Shown in pieces: positions 23,841-31,988 of a stretch of 64,000 nucleotides of DNA. Position 1 is the stretch's first letter. Each line of letters opens with the position of its first letter. The stretch is from Armatimonadota bacterium (GTDB lineage Bacteria; Armatimonadota; UBA5829; DSUL01), in contig JADLDK010000018.1 of assembly GCA_020846715.1 (NCBI GenBank), positions 1 through 64,000 on the forward strand. The letters run 5' to 3'. The notes beneath the pieces were generated by a model that was given only the letters and a program-made list of their open reading frames with translations, was not told the DNA's origin and ran no database searches. A program made the translations under genes and the position numbers.

Positions 23841-25679
23841 ATGGTAATGACTCGGAAAGACGTTGGCGAGATTCTCCTGAGCAAAGGAGCAATCACCCAG
23901 CAGCAGTTGTCAGAAGCTCGAGAAGCCCAGCGCGCTACGCGCGGTGATCTGGGGCGCATTCTGCTGGATCTGGAGATAGCCAGTGAGTCTCAGATAGCCG
24001 AAGCCCGCGCCGAGGAGCGTGGGATGCAGTTTGTAGATCTGACAAAAGTCAAGATCGACCCCAGCGCCGCGAACGTTCTGCCCGAAAGGGTGGCCCGCAA
24101 GCACAATATCGTCCCGTTTGCGAAGATGGGCAATCAGTTGATGATTGCCATGACTGACCCCGACGACATCATGGCTCTGGACGAAGTGCGTCTGGCTGCC
24201 CGGGGTCTGCAGATTCGAGCCAGCATCGCTACCGCAGACGACGTCGCGGCTGGCATCGTACGCGCGTACGGTGGCGGCGCTGACGGCGCCAGCGCCCCCG
24301 GCGGGACGGACACCCTTCCCGTGGCAGCCCAGAATCCCGGCGCGACGACCCTGAGCGGTAGCTCGGACATGAAGTCCCTTATCGCTCAATACGGCGTGCA
24401 GCAGGACGTAGCGACAGCGGAAGATGATACGGACGCCGTCGCAAAGCAGGCTGAAGAAGCCCCGATCATCAAGATCGCGAACTCGATGATCCTGCAGGCA
24501 ATCAGGGACGGCGCATCCGACATCCACGTAGAACCGGACCGGCGCGGTGTTCGCGTGCGCTACCGGGTGGACGGCGTTTTGCACGAAACGATGACCGTTC
24601 CCAAGTATATTCAGGCTCCACTCATTTCGCGCCTGAAGATCATGGCGAACATGAACATCGCGGAGCGGCGCATTCCCCAGGACGGCGCCATCCCGATCCG
24701 ATCCGAGAACAAAGACTACGATCTGCGCGTGAGCTGCCTTCCCACGATCTTTGGCGAGAAGATCGTTATGCGAATTCTCGACAAGTCCAACGTTCTCATC
24801 GGACTGGCCAAGCTGGGCTTTCTTCCGGGCGTTCAGGCGCGCATCGAAGAGCTGGTTTCCCAGCCAAACGGAATGTTTTTGACAACGGGGCCAACAGGTT
24901 CCGGAAAAACCACTACGCTTTACTCTATCCTCAACAAAGTCAACTCGATCGACAAGAATATCATCACGATTGAAGACCCTGTTGAGTATCAGCTTACTGG
25001 AATCTCGCAGGTGCAGGTGCATACGAAGGCGGGCCTAACCTTCGCTTCCGCGCTTCGCTCTTTCCTGCGCCAGGACCCGGACATCATCATGGTTGGTGAG
25101 ATGCGCGACCTGGAGACCGCGGAGATCGGTGTCGAGGCCTCTCTGACCGGACACCTCGTCCTCTCAACTCTGCACACCAACGACGCGCCCTCTGCTGTGA
25201 CCCGACTTGTGGATATGGGAGTGGAGCCTTACCTCATCTCCGCAACACTCATCGCCTGCCTGGCCCAGAGATTGGCGCGAAAAATCTGTCCGAAGTGCCG
25301 CGAGCCTTATGAGGCAGAGGTCTCGGATCTGTACCGCTTCGGATATCGGCCAGAGAACAAGGCTGAGATGGAGCGTGTGCTTGGGCCTGAGAAGGCGGAA
25401 GAGCTGATGGGGCGCAAGACTATCACTCTGTGGCGTGGCGCGGGCTGTGAGAACTGCCGGCAAAGCGGACTCAGAGGACGACTGGGCATCTATTCCCTGA
25501 TGGAGATCAACGAGGAGATTCAGGAGCTCATCGTGCGGCGGGCGCCACTGGGCGATGTTCGCGATGCGGGGCGCGCAAACGGAATGCTTGAGCTCAAAGA
25601 AGACGGTCTCTACAAGGTTCTGGAAGGAATTACAACGCCGGAAGAAGTGATGAGGGTCGTCTTTACCGCCGGCGCCTGA
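23841..25679 (+). CDS. pilB: Type IV pilus assembly ATPase PilB
   Basis: 612 residues. Hexameric secretion ATPase that drives pilin polymerisation at the inner membrane. The N-terminal 150 residues are an MshEN-like domain (ILLSKGAITQQQLSEA..., VDLTKVKIDPSA), often a c-di-GMP-binding module in PilB/MshE relatives. The core has Walker A GPTGSGKTTTLYS near 351, the Asp and His boxes (TIEDPVEYQL; LSTLHTNDAPSA), and the zinc-binding CPKC...CENC pair (about 480-540). A linker near 150-180 is Ala/Gly rich. ATG 23841 lies 13 nt after GAGG, a long spacing. It heads the motor cassette pilB-pilT-pilC. Confidence 0.97.
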   Translation: MVMTRKDVGEILLSKGAITQQQLSEAREAQRATRGDLGRILLDLEIASESQIAEARAEERGMQFVDLTKVKIDPSAANVLPERVARKHNIVPFAKMGNQLMIAMTDPDDIMALDEVRLAARGLQIRASIATADDVAAGIVRAYGGGADGASAPGGTDTLPVAAQNPGATTLSGSSDMKSLIAQYGVQQDVATAEDDTDAVAKQAEEAPIIKIANSMILQAIRDGASDIHVEPDRRGVRVRYRVDGVLHETMTVPKYIQAPLISRLKIMANMNIAERRIPQDGAIPIRSENKDYDLRVSCLPTIFGEKIVMRILDKSNVLIGLAKLGFLPGVQARIEELVSQPNGMFLTTGPTGSGKTTTLYSILNKVNSIDKNIITIEDPVEYQLTGISQVQVHTKAGLTFASALRSFLRQDPDIIMVGEMRDLETAEIGVEASLTGHLVLSTLHTNDAPSAVTRLVDMGVEPYLISATLIACLAQRLARKICPKCREPYEAEVSDLYRFGYRPENKAEMERVLGPEKAEELMGRKTITLWRGAGCENCRQSGLRGRLGIYSLMEINEEIQELIVRRAPLGDVRDAGRANGMLELKEDGLYKVLEGITTPEEVMRVVFTAGA

Positions 25680-25769
25680 GCGGGTTAGTGGATGTCCTTG
25701 CGGCTGTTGAGCGGCATAGCAGACTACAGGGTCGCAAGAGGGCAGATTTAGAAAAAAGGAGCGTCGAAT

Positions 25770-26954
25770 TTGTCTGGTGGAGTCGGAGGAGTCAGCGAGG
25801 AGATGCTGCAGGCCGTCAGTGGAAGCGGTCTGCCAAACTCTCAGGATATTGCGGAAACCCATGTAGATGAATTGCTGCGCGCGATGGTCAAGGCTGGGTC
25901 AAGTGACCTTCACCTTTGCGTAGGTGTCCCTCCAATTGTGCGCATTGACGGGCAGCTCAAGCCGTTGGCCTTCACCAAGCTCTCCGCTGCCGAATCGCAA
26001 AGAATTATCTACGACATTCTCACCGACGAGCAGATCCGCCGCTTTGAGGAAGACCTGGAACTGGACTGCTCGTACTCGGTCAAAGACCTCTCCAGATTCC
26101 GGCTGAACGTCTTCCGGGACAAGGGCGCGGTGGCGGCGGCTTTCCGGACAATTCCCGTCAAAATTCCCACTCTCAAAGACCTCCAACTTCCAAAAGTTCT
26201 GGAGACGCTGACGCGTAAACCGAGAGGCCTGGTTCTGGTTACAGGTCCTACGGGCTCGGGAAAGTCAACGACTCTGGCGGCTATGATCGGCCACATCAAC
26301 ACCGAGAGCAGCCTGCACATTATCACCATCGAAGACCCGATCGAGTATCTGCACACGCACAAATACAGCATTATCAATCAGCGCGAAGTTGGGATGGATA
26401 CCCGGGAGTTCAAGAACGCTCTGCGAGCGTCTTTGCGCGAAGACCCGGACGTCATCCTGGTGGGTGAGATGCGCGACCTTGAAACCATCCAGATTGCCAT
26501 CACCTGTGCGGAAACTGGCCACCTTGTCTTTGCCACTTTGCACACCAACAGCGCCGCACAGACGGTAGACCGCATGGTGGACGTGTTTCCACCCGGACAG
26601 CAGGAGCAGATTCGCTTCCAGCTATCCAACAACCTGGAGGCCGTCATCTGCCAGCAGCTTCTGCCCAGGGCCGGAATGCCCGGGCGTGTTTGCGCGCAGG
26701 AGATTATGATAGCCACCCCCGCTATCAGAAACCTTGCTCGCGAGGCCAAGTCTCACCAGATTCCCTCCGCCATTCAGACCGGCGCAAAGTTCGGAATGCA
26801 GACGATGGATCAACACCTGAGAGACCTGTATCAGCAGGGGGTCATTACGTACGACGATGCAATTACCCGGGCGATGGCGCCTGAGGAACTCAAAAAGATG
26901 ATCGAAACTCCTCAGGGCGCCCCGCATGGGGGCCCGTCGTACGGAGGAGGATAA
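25770..26954 (+). CDS. pilT: Type IV pilus retraction ATPase PilT
   Basis: 394 residues. Powers pilus depolymerisation (twitching, DNA uptake). Walker A GPTGSGKSTTL near 160, the Walker B region VILVGEMRDLETI near 230, the His box FATLHTN, and the PilT-specific AIRNLARE motif near 317 that separates it from PilB. A Gly/Ser-rich N-terminal extension of about 30 residues and a Gly/Pro tail are present. The TTG start at 25770 is chosen because AAGGA lies 9 nt upstream. It follows pilB by 90 bp and precedes pilC by 3 bp. Confidence 0.97.
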   Translation: MSGGVGGVSEEMLQAVSGSGLPNSQDIAETHVDELLRAMVKAGSSDLHLCVGVPPIVRIDGQLKPLAFTKLSAAESQRIIYDILTDEQIRRFEEDLELDCSYSVKDLSRFRLNVFRDKGAVAAAFRTIPVKIPTLKDLQLPKVLETLTRKPRGLVLVTGPTGSGKSTTLAAMIGHINTESSLHIITIEDPIEYLHTHKYSIINQREVGMDTREFKNALRASLREDPDVILVGEMRDLETIQIAITCAETGHLVFATLHTNSAAQTVDRMVDVFPPGQQEQIRFQLSNNLEAVICQQLLPRAGMPGRVCAQEIMIATPAIRNLAREAKSHQIPSAIQTGAKFGMQTMDQHLRDLYQQGVITYDDAITRAMAPEELKKMIETPQGAPHGGPSYGGG

Positions 26955-26957
26955 ACC

Positions 26958-28190
26958 GTGCCTGCCTACGCCTACACTGTTAGAGACGAAGAGGGTGTAA
27001 CTCGAAAAGGGACCTCGGAAGCCGAAGGTGAGGCAATCCTCAGAAAGCGCCTTGGCGAGCAGGGGTTCCAGGTCCTGGAGATCAAGCAGACCAAGTCCGC
27101 AAAGAAGAGCGCCAGCCGCTCTGCCAGGGTCAAGCTCAACGAGTTGTCAATGTTTTGCCGGCAGTTTTCAACCATGATTGACGCTGGCGTCTCGCTTGTG
27201 CGATGTCTGGCAGTTCTGCAGGAACAGACAGTCAACCCACGCTTTAAGAAGATGATCGGGGAGATACAGGCGGAGGTTGAGGCGGGGCAGAGCCTGTCGC
27301 GCGCGCTTGGCCGCTTCCCGAACACCTTCAACAATCTGTTTATCGGTCTGGTGCACGCGGGGGAGATCGGTGGCGTCCTCGAAGAGTCTCTTCAGAGACT
27401 GTCGTCGTTCCTTGAAAAAGACCAGGAATTGCGGCGTAAGGTCAAGTCGGCTATGACCTATCCGGTCATCGTCATGATTGTGGCGGTGTCCATCGTGATC
27501 GGACTGGTGACCTTCATTCTGCCAAAGTTCATGGATCTGTTCAAGGATCTGGGAGTGAAGGACTTCCCGCTTCCCACAATGCTGCTGATGGGATTCAGCC
27601 ACTTCCTCACCAGCAAGTGGTACATCATGATCGCGGGCACTGTCATCTTTGTTATTGCGTTTCGTGCATTTGTCAAGACGGATGTTGGCAGGCGCAGTTA
27701 CGACCGTTTCAAGCTGAAAGCGCCGGTATTCGGCAAGCTCAATCACAAGATTGCTCTGGCGCGCTTCTCGCGGACTCTTGGCACTCTGCTGGCCAGCGGT
27801 GTGCCCATTCTGTCGGCTCTTGAAACAGTCGCCGGAACGGTGGCAAACGACATCATTTCAGAGGCGATTCTCAACGCGCGCGCGAGAATCCGCGAAGGGG
27901 ACCGCATCGGCGAGCCTCTCCAGAAGAGCAAGCTCTTTCCTCCGATGGTCGTGCAGATGATCACTATTGGTGAAGAGTCTGGGTCGCTTGACCCAATGCT
28001 TGCGAAGGTTGCGGACTTCTACGAGGCGGAGGTTGACGCCGCGCTGGACAGCCTGACAGCCGCGATTGAGCCTGTCCTGATCGTATTTCTAGGTTTTGCC
28101 GTCGGCTTTATCGTCATTTCAATCTTCCTGCCGCTGGTCTCTGTGGTCAACTCTCTGTCCGGTGGAGATTCCGGTGGTGGCGGCGAGTAA
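26958..28190 (+). CDS. pilC: Type IV pilus inner-membrane platform protein PilC
   Basis: 410 residues with two T2SS-F domains. PilC links the cytoplasmic ATPases to the growing pilus base. Seen: N-terminal MPAYAYTVRDEEG, LSMFCRQFSTMIDAGVSLVRCL near 65, transmembrane segments near 170-195 and 220-240, the second copy ARFSRTLGTLLASGVPIL near 275, and a C-terminal membrane helix ending PLVSVVNSL. GTG 26958 has GGAGGAGG upstream and lies 3 bp past pilT. A good terminator follows. Confidence 0.97.
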   Translation: MPAYAYTVRDEEGVTRKGTSEAEGEAILRKRLGEQGFQVLEIKQTKSAKKSASRSARVKLNELSMFCRQFSTMIDAGVSLVRCLAVLQEQTVNPRFKKMIGEIQAEVEAGQSLSRALGRFPNTFNNLFIGLVHAGEIGGVLEESLQRLSSFLEKDQELRRKVKSAMTYPVIVMIVAVSIVIGLVTFILPKFMDLFKDLGVKDFPLPTMLLMGFSHFLTSKWYIMIAGTVIFVIAFRAFVKTDVGRRSYDRFKLKAPVFGKLNHKIALARFSRTLGTLLASGVPILSALETVAGTVANDIISEAILNARARIREGDRIGEPLQKSKLFPPMVVQMITIGEESGSLDPMLAKVADFYEAEVDAALDSLTAAIEPVLIVFLGFAVGFIVISIFLPLVSVVNSLSGGDSGGGGE

Positions 28191-28275
28191 ATAGTCTGTC
28201 CAGGGTCAGGCGCGCGGCGCTGGCGTAACCAGATAAAGCGCCAGGCGCAAGTCGGGTAGCCCTCTGGTCTTTGTT

Positions 28276-28309
28276 CAGGCCCGGAAGCTTTGCTTTCGGG
28301 CCTGGTTTT
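28276..28309 (+). terminator. Intrinsic terminator after pilC
   Basis: CAGGCCCGGAAGC (28276-28288), loop TTT, GCTTTCGGGCCTG (28292-28304) with one G-U pair, then GTTTT. It separates pilBTC from pilD and the pilins, perhaps partially. Confidence 0.8.
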
Positions 28310-28410
28310 CCTGCGGAGGTGAGTTTGCCGGGCAGGAGTCGCGGCAGGCTTCGCCAAAAGCTCACTGCGGGATTGAGTCGCGCTGCGCAGTGTCTGGTGG
28401 GGAGGTGTAT

Positions 28411-29259
28411 TTGCCAGATTGGTTATCGGTGGCCATAGTCTTTGTCTATGGCTCTATTGTCGGAAGCTTTCTGAACGTCCTCATCTGGCGTCTGCCACGG
28501 GATGAATCTGTTGTCCGTCCGCCCTCACACTGCACGGTCTGTGGCTATACGCTGCGAGCGTGGGACAACATCCCGCTGATTTCGTGGCTGATCTACCGCG
28601 GGCGCTGTCGCAACTGTGGCGCTCGCATCTCTTCACGCTACTTCTGGATAGAGTTATTTACGGGTCTGCTCTGGATCGCGGTGTGGTACCGGTTTGGGTG
28701 GAGTCTGGAGTTTTTCCAGTACGCTGCCGTAATCTCCGCGCTTATCGCCGTCTTTGCTATTGATCTCGAACACTATATCATTCCAGATCAACTCTGGATT
28801 TTTATGGCGGCTGTCGGCTTTCTGGCGGAAGGAATTGGCCTTGCCCTGGGGTGGAAGAGCTACCCGTGGAACGATCTACTCTACCTGACTGTTCCGTTTA
28901 CAGGAGGCTGGGAGCTACCCGTTCCCCATGCGCTTCTCGGCTTTGTTGTTTATGGCGGGGCAGTTCTCCTGGTGGGAATTCTGGGGGAAATCGGCTTCAA
29001 GAAAGAGGCGATGGGCGGGGGTGACGTCAAGCTCGCTGCGGCAATCGGGGCCAACATTGGGGCAACCTGGGGCATCGTGTCTTTCCTGATAGGGGCGGCA
29101 ATCGGCACTGTGATTGGCATACCGCTCATTGTGCTCGGAAAGCGTGAGCGGATGGACTACATCCCTTTTGGGCCAATGTTGGTCGTTGGCGCCATCGTTA
29201 TGATTTTCTTCGGCAGGCAGGTGGTAAACTGGTGGCTGGGATACGCTGGCCTGAGATAG
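28411..29259 (+). CDS. pilD: Prepilin peptidase / N-methyltransferase PilD
   Basis: 282 residues. An inner-membrane aspartyl protease that cleaves prepilin leaders and methylates the new N terminus. Two C-x2-C pairs (CTVC, CRNC) in the cytoplasmic loop near residues 35-70, catalytic Asp in FAIDLEHYIIPD near 120 and GGGDVKLAAA near 203, and several transmembrane helices. A TTG at 28411 is preferred because GGGGAGG lies about 6 nt upstream and the product begins MPDWLSV; an in-frame GTG at 28390 would add 7 residues. It would process the pilins encoded next. Confidence 0.96.
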   Translation: MPDWLSVAIVFVYGSIVGSFLNVLIWRLPRDESVVRPPSHCTVCGYTLRAWDNIPLISWLIYRGRCRNCGARISSRYFWIELFTGLLWIAVWYRFGWSLEFFQYAAVISALIAVFAIDLEHYIIPDQLWIFMAAVGFLAEGIGLALGWKSYPWNDLLYLTVPFTGGWELPVPHALLGFVVYGGAVLLVGILGEIGFKKEAMGGGDVKLAAAIGANIGATWGIVSFLIGAAIGTVIGIPLIVLGKRERMDYIPFGPMLVVGAIVMIFFGRQVVNWWLGYAGLR

Positions 29260-29342
29260 CGCTTGCAGGCGACGGGGCTTGTCTATGGGAACACGATGCA
29301 GCGTTTTGCAGTCAGGTATGTTAGACGTGGAAAACTCTGATA

Positions 29343-29432
29343 GCAGGTATTTGTCCGCTACGATCAGACTGCGTCAGGCCCAGGGAGGCGCCGATCCCTC
29401 AGTCAGCCAACCCCTGTTTCGCGATCCGAAAC
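29343..29432 (+). other. Hairpin-rich leader upstream of the pilin gene
   Basis: The 275-bp gap between pilD and the pilin contains successive hairpins: AGGGA (29382-29386) with TCCCT (29395-29399), and GTTTCG (29416-29421), loop CGATC, CGAAAC (29427-29432). No T run follows. No riboswitch family recognised; a small open frame here looks non-coding. Confidence 0.3.
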
Positions 29433-29534
29433 GCAGCGCAAAGAGAGGAAGGTCCCATTGAAGTTGTCAGGCGCGTCTAATAGGCGGCAGGGCCCGCCGG
29501 GCGCAGGTCGGCTTCAGGGGAGGGAATCAGAGTC

Positions 29535-30299
29535 GTGAAAATGACAAACAGATCAGGCTTTACACTTATCGAGCTGCTGACAGTTATCGCCATCATCGGG
29601 ATACTAGCGGCAATCATCTTCCCTGTTATGAACGTGGCGAAGGCCAACGCATTGAAGACTCAGTGTATCACCAACATGAGTCAGCTTCAAACGTCCCTTC
29701 AGCTTTACCATAACGATAACAACCGCTATCCGCCAGTGCTTGGTGGGTTTGTAGAGTCCGGGCGATCCTTTGACACTATTCGCAGTGGATTTCTCTTTGG
29801 CGAATACACAAAAGGAGACTACAAGATTTTTTCGTGTCCGCGTTCACGCTTCACGGACAAGACGATGGCGTTCAAAGACCCGCTCGCCGGTTCCTCACTG
29901 ATCGCTATCCAGAGGCCGCAGGGCGCCATGCTCTACGCCTACGACAGCTACGATTCGCAGATTCCGAACTACATGCCAGCCAGCGCTGGCGCGACAGCAC
30001 TGCCGCGCTATACGCTGTCCTGGGCGGATAAACCGGAGGATGTCGCCGCGATTAATCCGAATATCCCGGCGGCAGATCTGGTTCTGACTTTCCAGCGCCA
30101 GCTCAAGTTTCGCAACCCGCCAGCCGATACCGTCGTCACCTGGTGTTCCTATCATCGTGACGGCAGTCAGGAGCCGGGCAAGGGTCTGGACCTGGTGTTG
30201 CTGCTTAATGGCTCGGTAGTGCGCATCCCGTCGGACAAAATGTACCCGAATGGCGTGAGCACAGCCTGGAATTATCCCTACACGATTAAGCCTCAGTAA
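29535..30299 (+). CDS. Type IV prepilin, GspG/PulG-like (candidate major pilin)
   Basis: 254 residues. A class III prepilin leader: KMTNRSG|FTLIELLTVIAIIGILAA, with cleavage expected after Gly and Glu at +5, then a hydrophobic helix and N-M-S-Q-L-Q-x-x-L-x-x-Y-H-x-D-N-x-x-Y-P. The C-terminal part has a SYHRDGS...LNGSVVRI segment like the DUF1559/H-x9-DG pilins. It is the only ordinary-sized pilin in the locus, so it is the best candidate for the main subunit; a minor role is possible. GTG 29535 (10 nt after GGGGAGGG) or ATG 29541 are both possible starts. pilV-, pilW- and pilX-like genes follow. Confidence 0.9.
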   Translation: MKMTNRSGFTLIELLTVIAIIGILAAIIFPVMNVAKANALKTQCITNMSQLQTSLQLYHNDNNRYPPVLGGFVESGRSFDTIRSGFLFGEYTKGDYKIFSCPRSRFTDKTMAFKDPLAGSSLIAIQRPQGAMLYAYDSYDSQIPNYMPASAGATALPRYTLSWADKPEDVAAINPNIPAADLVLTFQRQLKFRNPPADTVVTWCSYHRDGSQEPGKGLDLVLLLNGSVVRIPSDKMYPNGVSTAWNYPYTIKPQ

Positions 30300-30326
30300 A
30301 TCCGCAGTAAACGGGTGAAAGGCTCA

Positions 30327-31988
30327 ATGTCAACACTTCTCAAAAACAGGCGCGGGACCTCACTCATCGAGGTGTTGGTGACGCTGGTGATCATAGCTGT
30401 GGGCATTCTCTCTGTCTCACGGATGTTCTCTGGCGGCTATGTTGTGCTGCGCCGTGGCGAGAACTACACCTTTGCCTCGCGCCTGGCTGAGAAGGAGTTC
30501 GAGCGGCTCAGGGCTCGCTCAGACACCATGCCTTCGGGCCTGACGACGGTCACCGGCATAAACACAGTGCCTGGGCCGCCGCTGAACACAGACAACATCT
30601 ACAACATCCGCAAGGTGATCGGTGAAACAGTAAAGATTCCCGGCCCTCAGCTCAGCGAGGGCGTGAAGGGGACGATTACCGGCTCCATCTACACGGTTGC
30701 TTTCTCGCCAATCTCGGGAATTGACGCTGTTTACTCCGCCTCAATGCAGCGCAGGCGTTTCGATTCCGAGGATGTGGATATCCAGCCATGGACCTTCCTG
30801 AGCATCACGCAGTACGCCATTGACTACGACAACGCGATGATCTGCTTCAGGGCAAAGAGTCAGGACGCGGACTATTCGCTGTCCTATTCTTACTGGACAG
30901 TAGATAACAGTAAAAGGCGTCGTCTCGTTACCGTCACCAGCGTAAACGTCCACGTGCCCGCCGGCGCCGGCTGGCTGCCAATCCCGGACGCCAATGGGAA
31001 TCCGGTGTCCGATGTAGCGAACTTTTCGTACATAGACGGCCGCAGCGACAAAGTCTCCCGGGCATTTCTGGACGTAACTGGCACGCCTGGCTGGAGCACG
31101 AGCGACCCTTACGAATACAAAGTTCTGGATCCGCTTACCGGACGCCTGGCGTTCAACCCGGTTGGGTACGCCTACAAAGAGAATACGCCGCGCGGAGTTG
31201 AGGACCTGACAGCGCGGATCGACTACACCGTGTACGACTGGGGCATCATCTCCGAGACCCTGCAGGTTCCCAACCAGGCGCCGTTCCGCGTGCGCACGAC
31301 GCTGAGACGCATCAAGCAGCTTGGCGTCACGATGGCTGACGACGGAACGCTGTACGACGGGATTGCTCCGGGCGCAGGCCCTGTCGGCCAAACTGATATG
31401 CTCATTGTGGATGAGGACACTGGTGAGGTAATTCCCGCAACCGGCGGCGTGCTCGTCAACTACCAGGCCGGTATTCTTGACTTTCCGGACAACGGCAATG
31501 TGGTGCCCGTCGGCGGGTCTCCCATCAATATCTCGGGACGCAGCCTGCGGGTGTATTACCGCGCCGAAGACGATTGGCGCGTAATGCCCCAGAAAGCCTA
31601 CGAAAGCTACATTTCACAGGATAATCACGGTCTGTCGTTCAGAGAGTTTTTCAATCCGGACGGAACGGCGGATATCTACCTCAGCGAGATGGATGCCTCC
31701 AAGTCCTTTTCCGTGGACTATGTCTGGGATGACAACGGCACAGACCGCACGGTTGTCGGCGAGGTTCACCGGGCCGATGACGGGGTGCAGCAGTTTCCCG
31801 CCGGATTCAACGCCCACTTTGTCCTCAATCACCCGCCGGTCGCAATTCGGGCTGTGCGCGGAGTCTCGCTGAAAGTGCGGGTGCTCTGGAGTGAAGGCAG
31901 CCGAGTAGATCAGAACAACAATATCGTCAACAGATGGCAGCATTACGATCTGGATGGGGAGCTGCAGAGGACGGTTTCAGCCCAATGA
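30327..31988 (+). CDS. Large PilV-like minor prepilin
   Basis: 553 residues, much larger than the usual 150-200 for PilV. The N terminus is a prepilin leader, NRRG|TSLIEVLVTLVIIAVGIL, with Glu at +5. The rest is a long beta-rich extracellular domain with no family recognised. Near residues 375-425 it contains a segment of the form V-N-Y-x-x-G-I-L-D-F ... L-R-V-Y-Y that also occurs in the PilW-like and the 2,195-residue proteins. ATG 30327 follows AAAGG closely and is chosen over GTG 30315. Its stop overlaps the next start (ATGA), showing translational coupling. Probably part of a tip complex priming assembly. Confidence 0.85.
   Translation: MSTLLKNRRGTSLIEVLVTLVIIAVGILSVSRMFSGGYVVLRRGENYTFASRLAEKEFERLRARSDTMPSGLTTVTGINTVPGPPLNTDNIYNIRKVIGETVKIPGPQLSEGVKGTITGSIYTVAFSPISGIDAVYSASMQRRRFDSEDVDIQPWTFLSITQYAIDYDNAMICFRAKSQDADYSLSYSYWTVDNSKRRRLVTVTSVNVHVPAGAGWLPIPDANGNPVSDVANFSYIDGRSDKVSRAFLDVTGTPGWSTSDPYEYKVLDPLTGRLAFNPVGYAYKENTPRGVEDLTARIDYTVYDWGIISETLQVPNQAPFRVRTTLRRIKQLGVTMADDGTLYDGIAPGAGPVGQTDMLIVDEDTGEVIPATGGVLVNYQAGILDFPDNGNVVPVGGSPINISGRSLRVYYRAEDDWRVMPQKAYESYISQDNHGLSFREFFNPDGTADIYLSEMDASKSFSVDYVWDDNGTDRTVVGEVHRADDGVQQFPAGFNAHFVLNHPPVAIRAVRGVSLKVRVLWSEGSRVDQNNNIVNRWQHYDLDGELQRTVSAQ

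Noticed and set aside
23910-25022. A minus-strand frame of 370 codons opposite pilB
   Set aside because: It overlaps the complete and conserved PilB coding region and has no family signature.
29279-29461. Short plus-strand frame of 60 codons between pilD and the pilin
   Set aside because: It coincides with hairpin structure and lacks a credible product.
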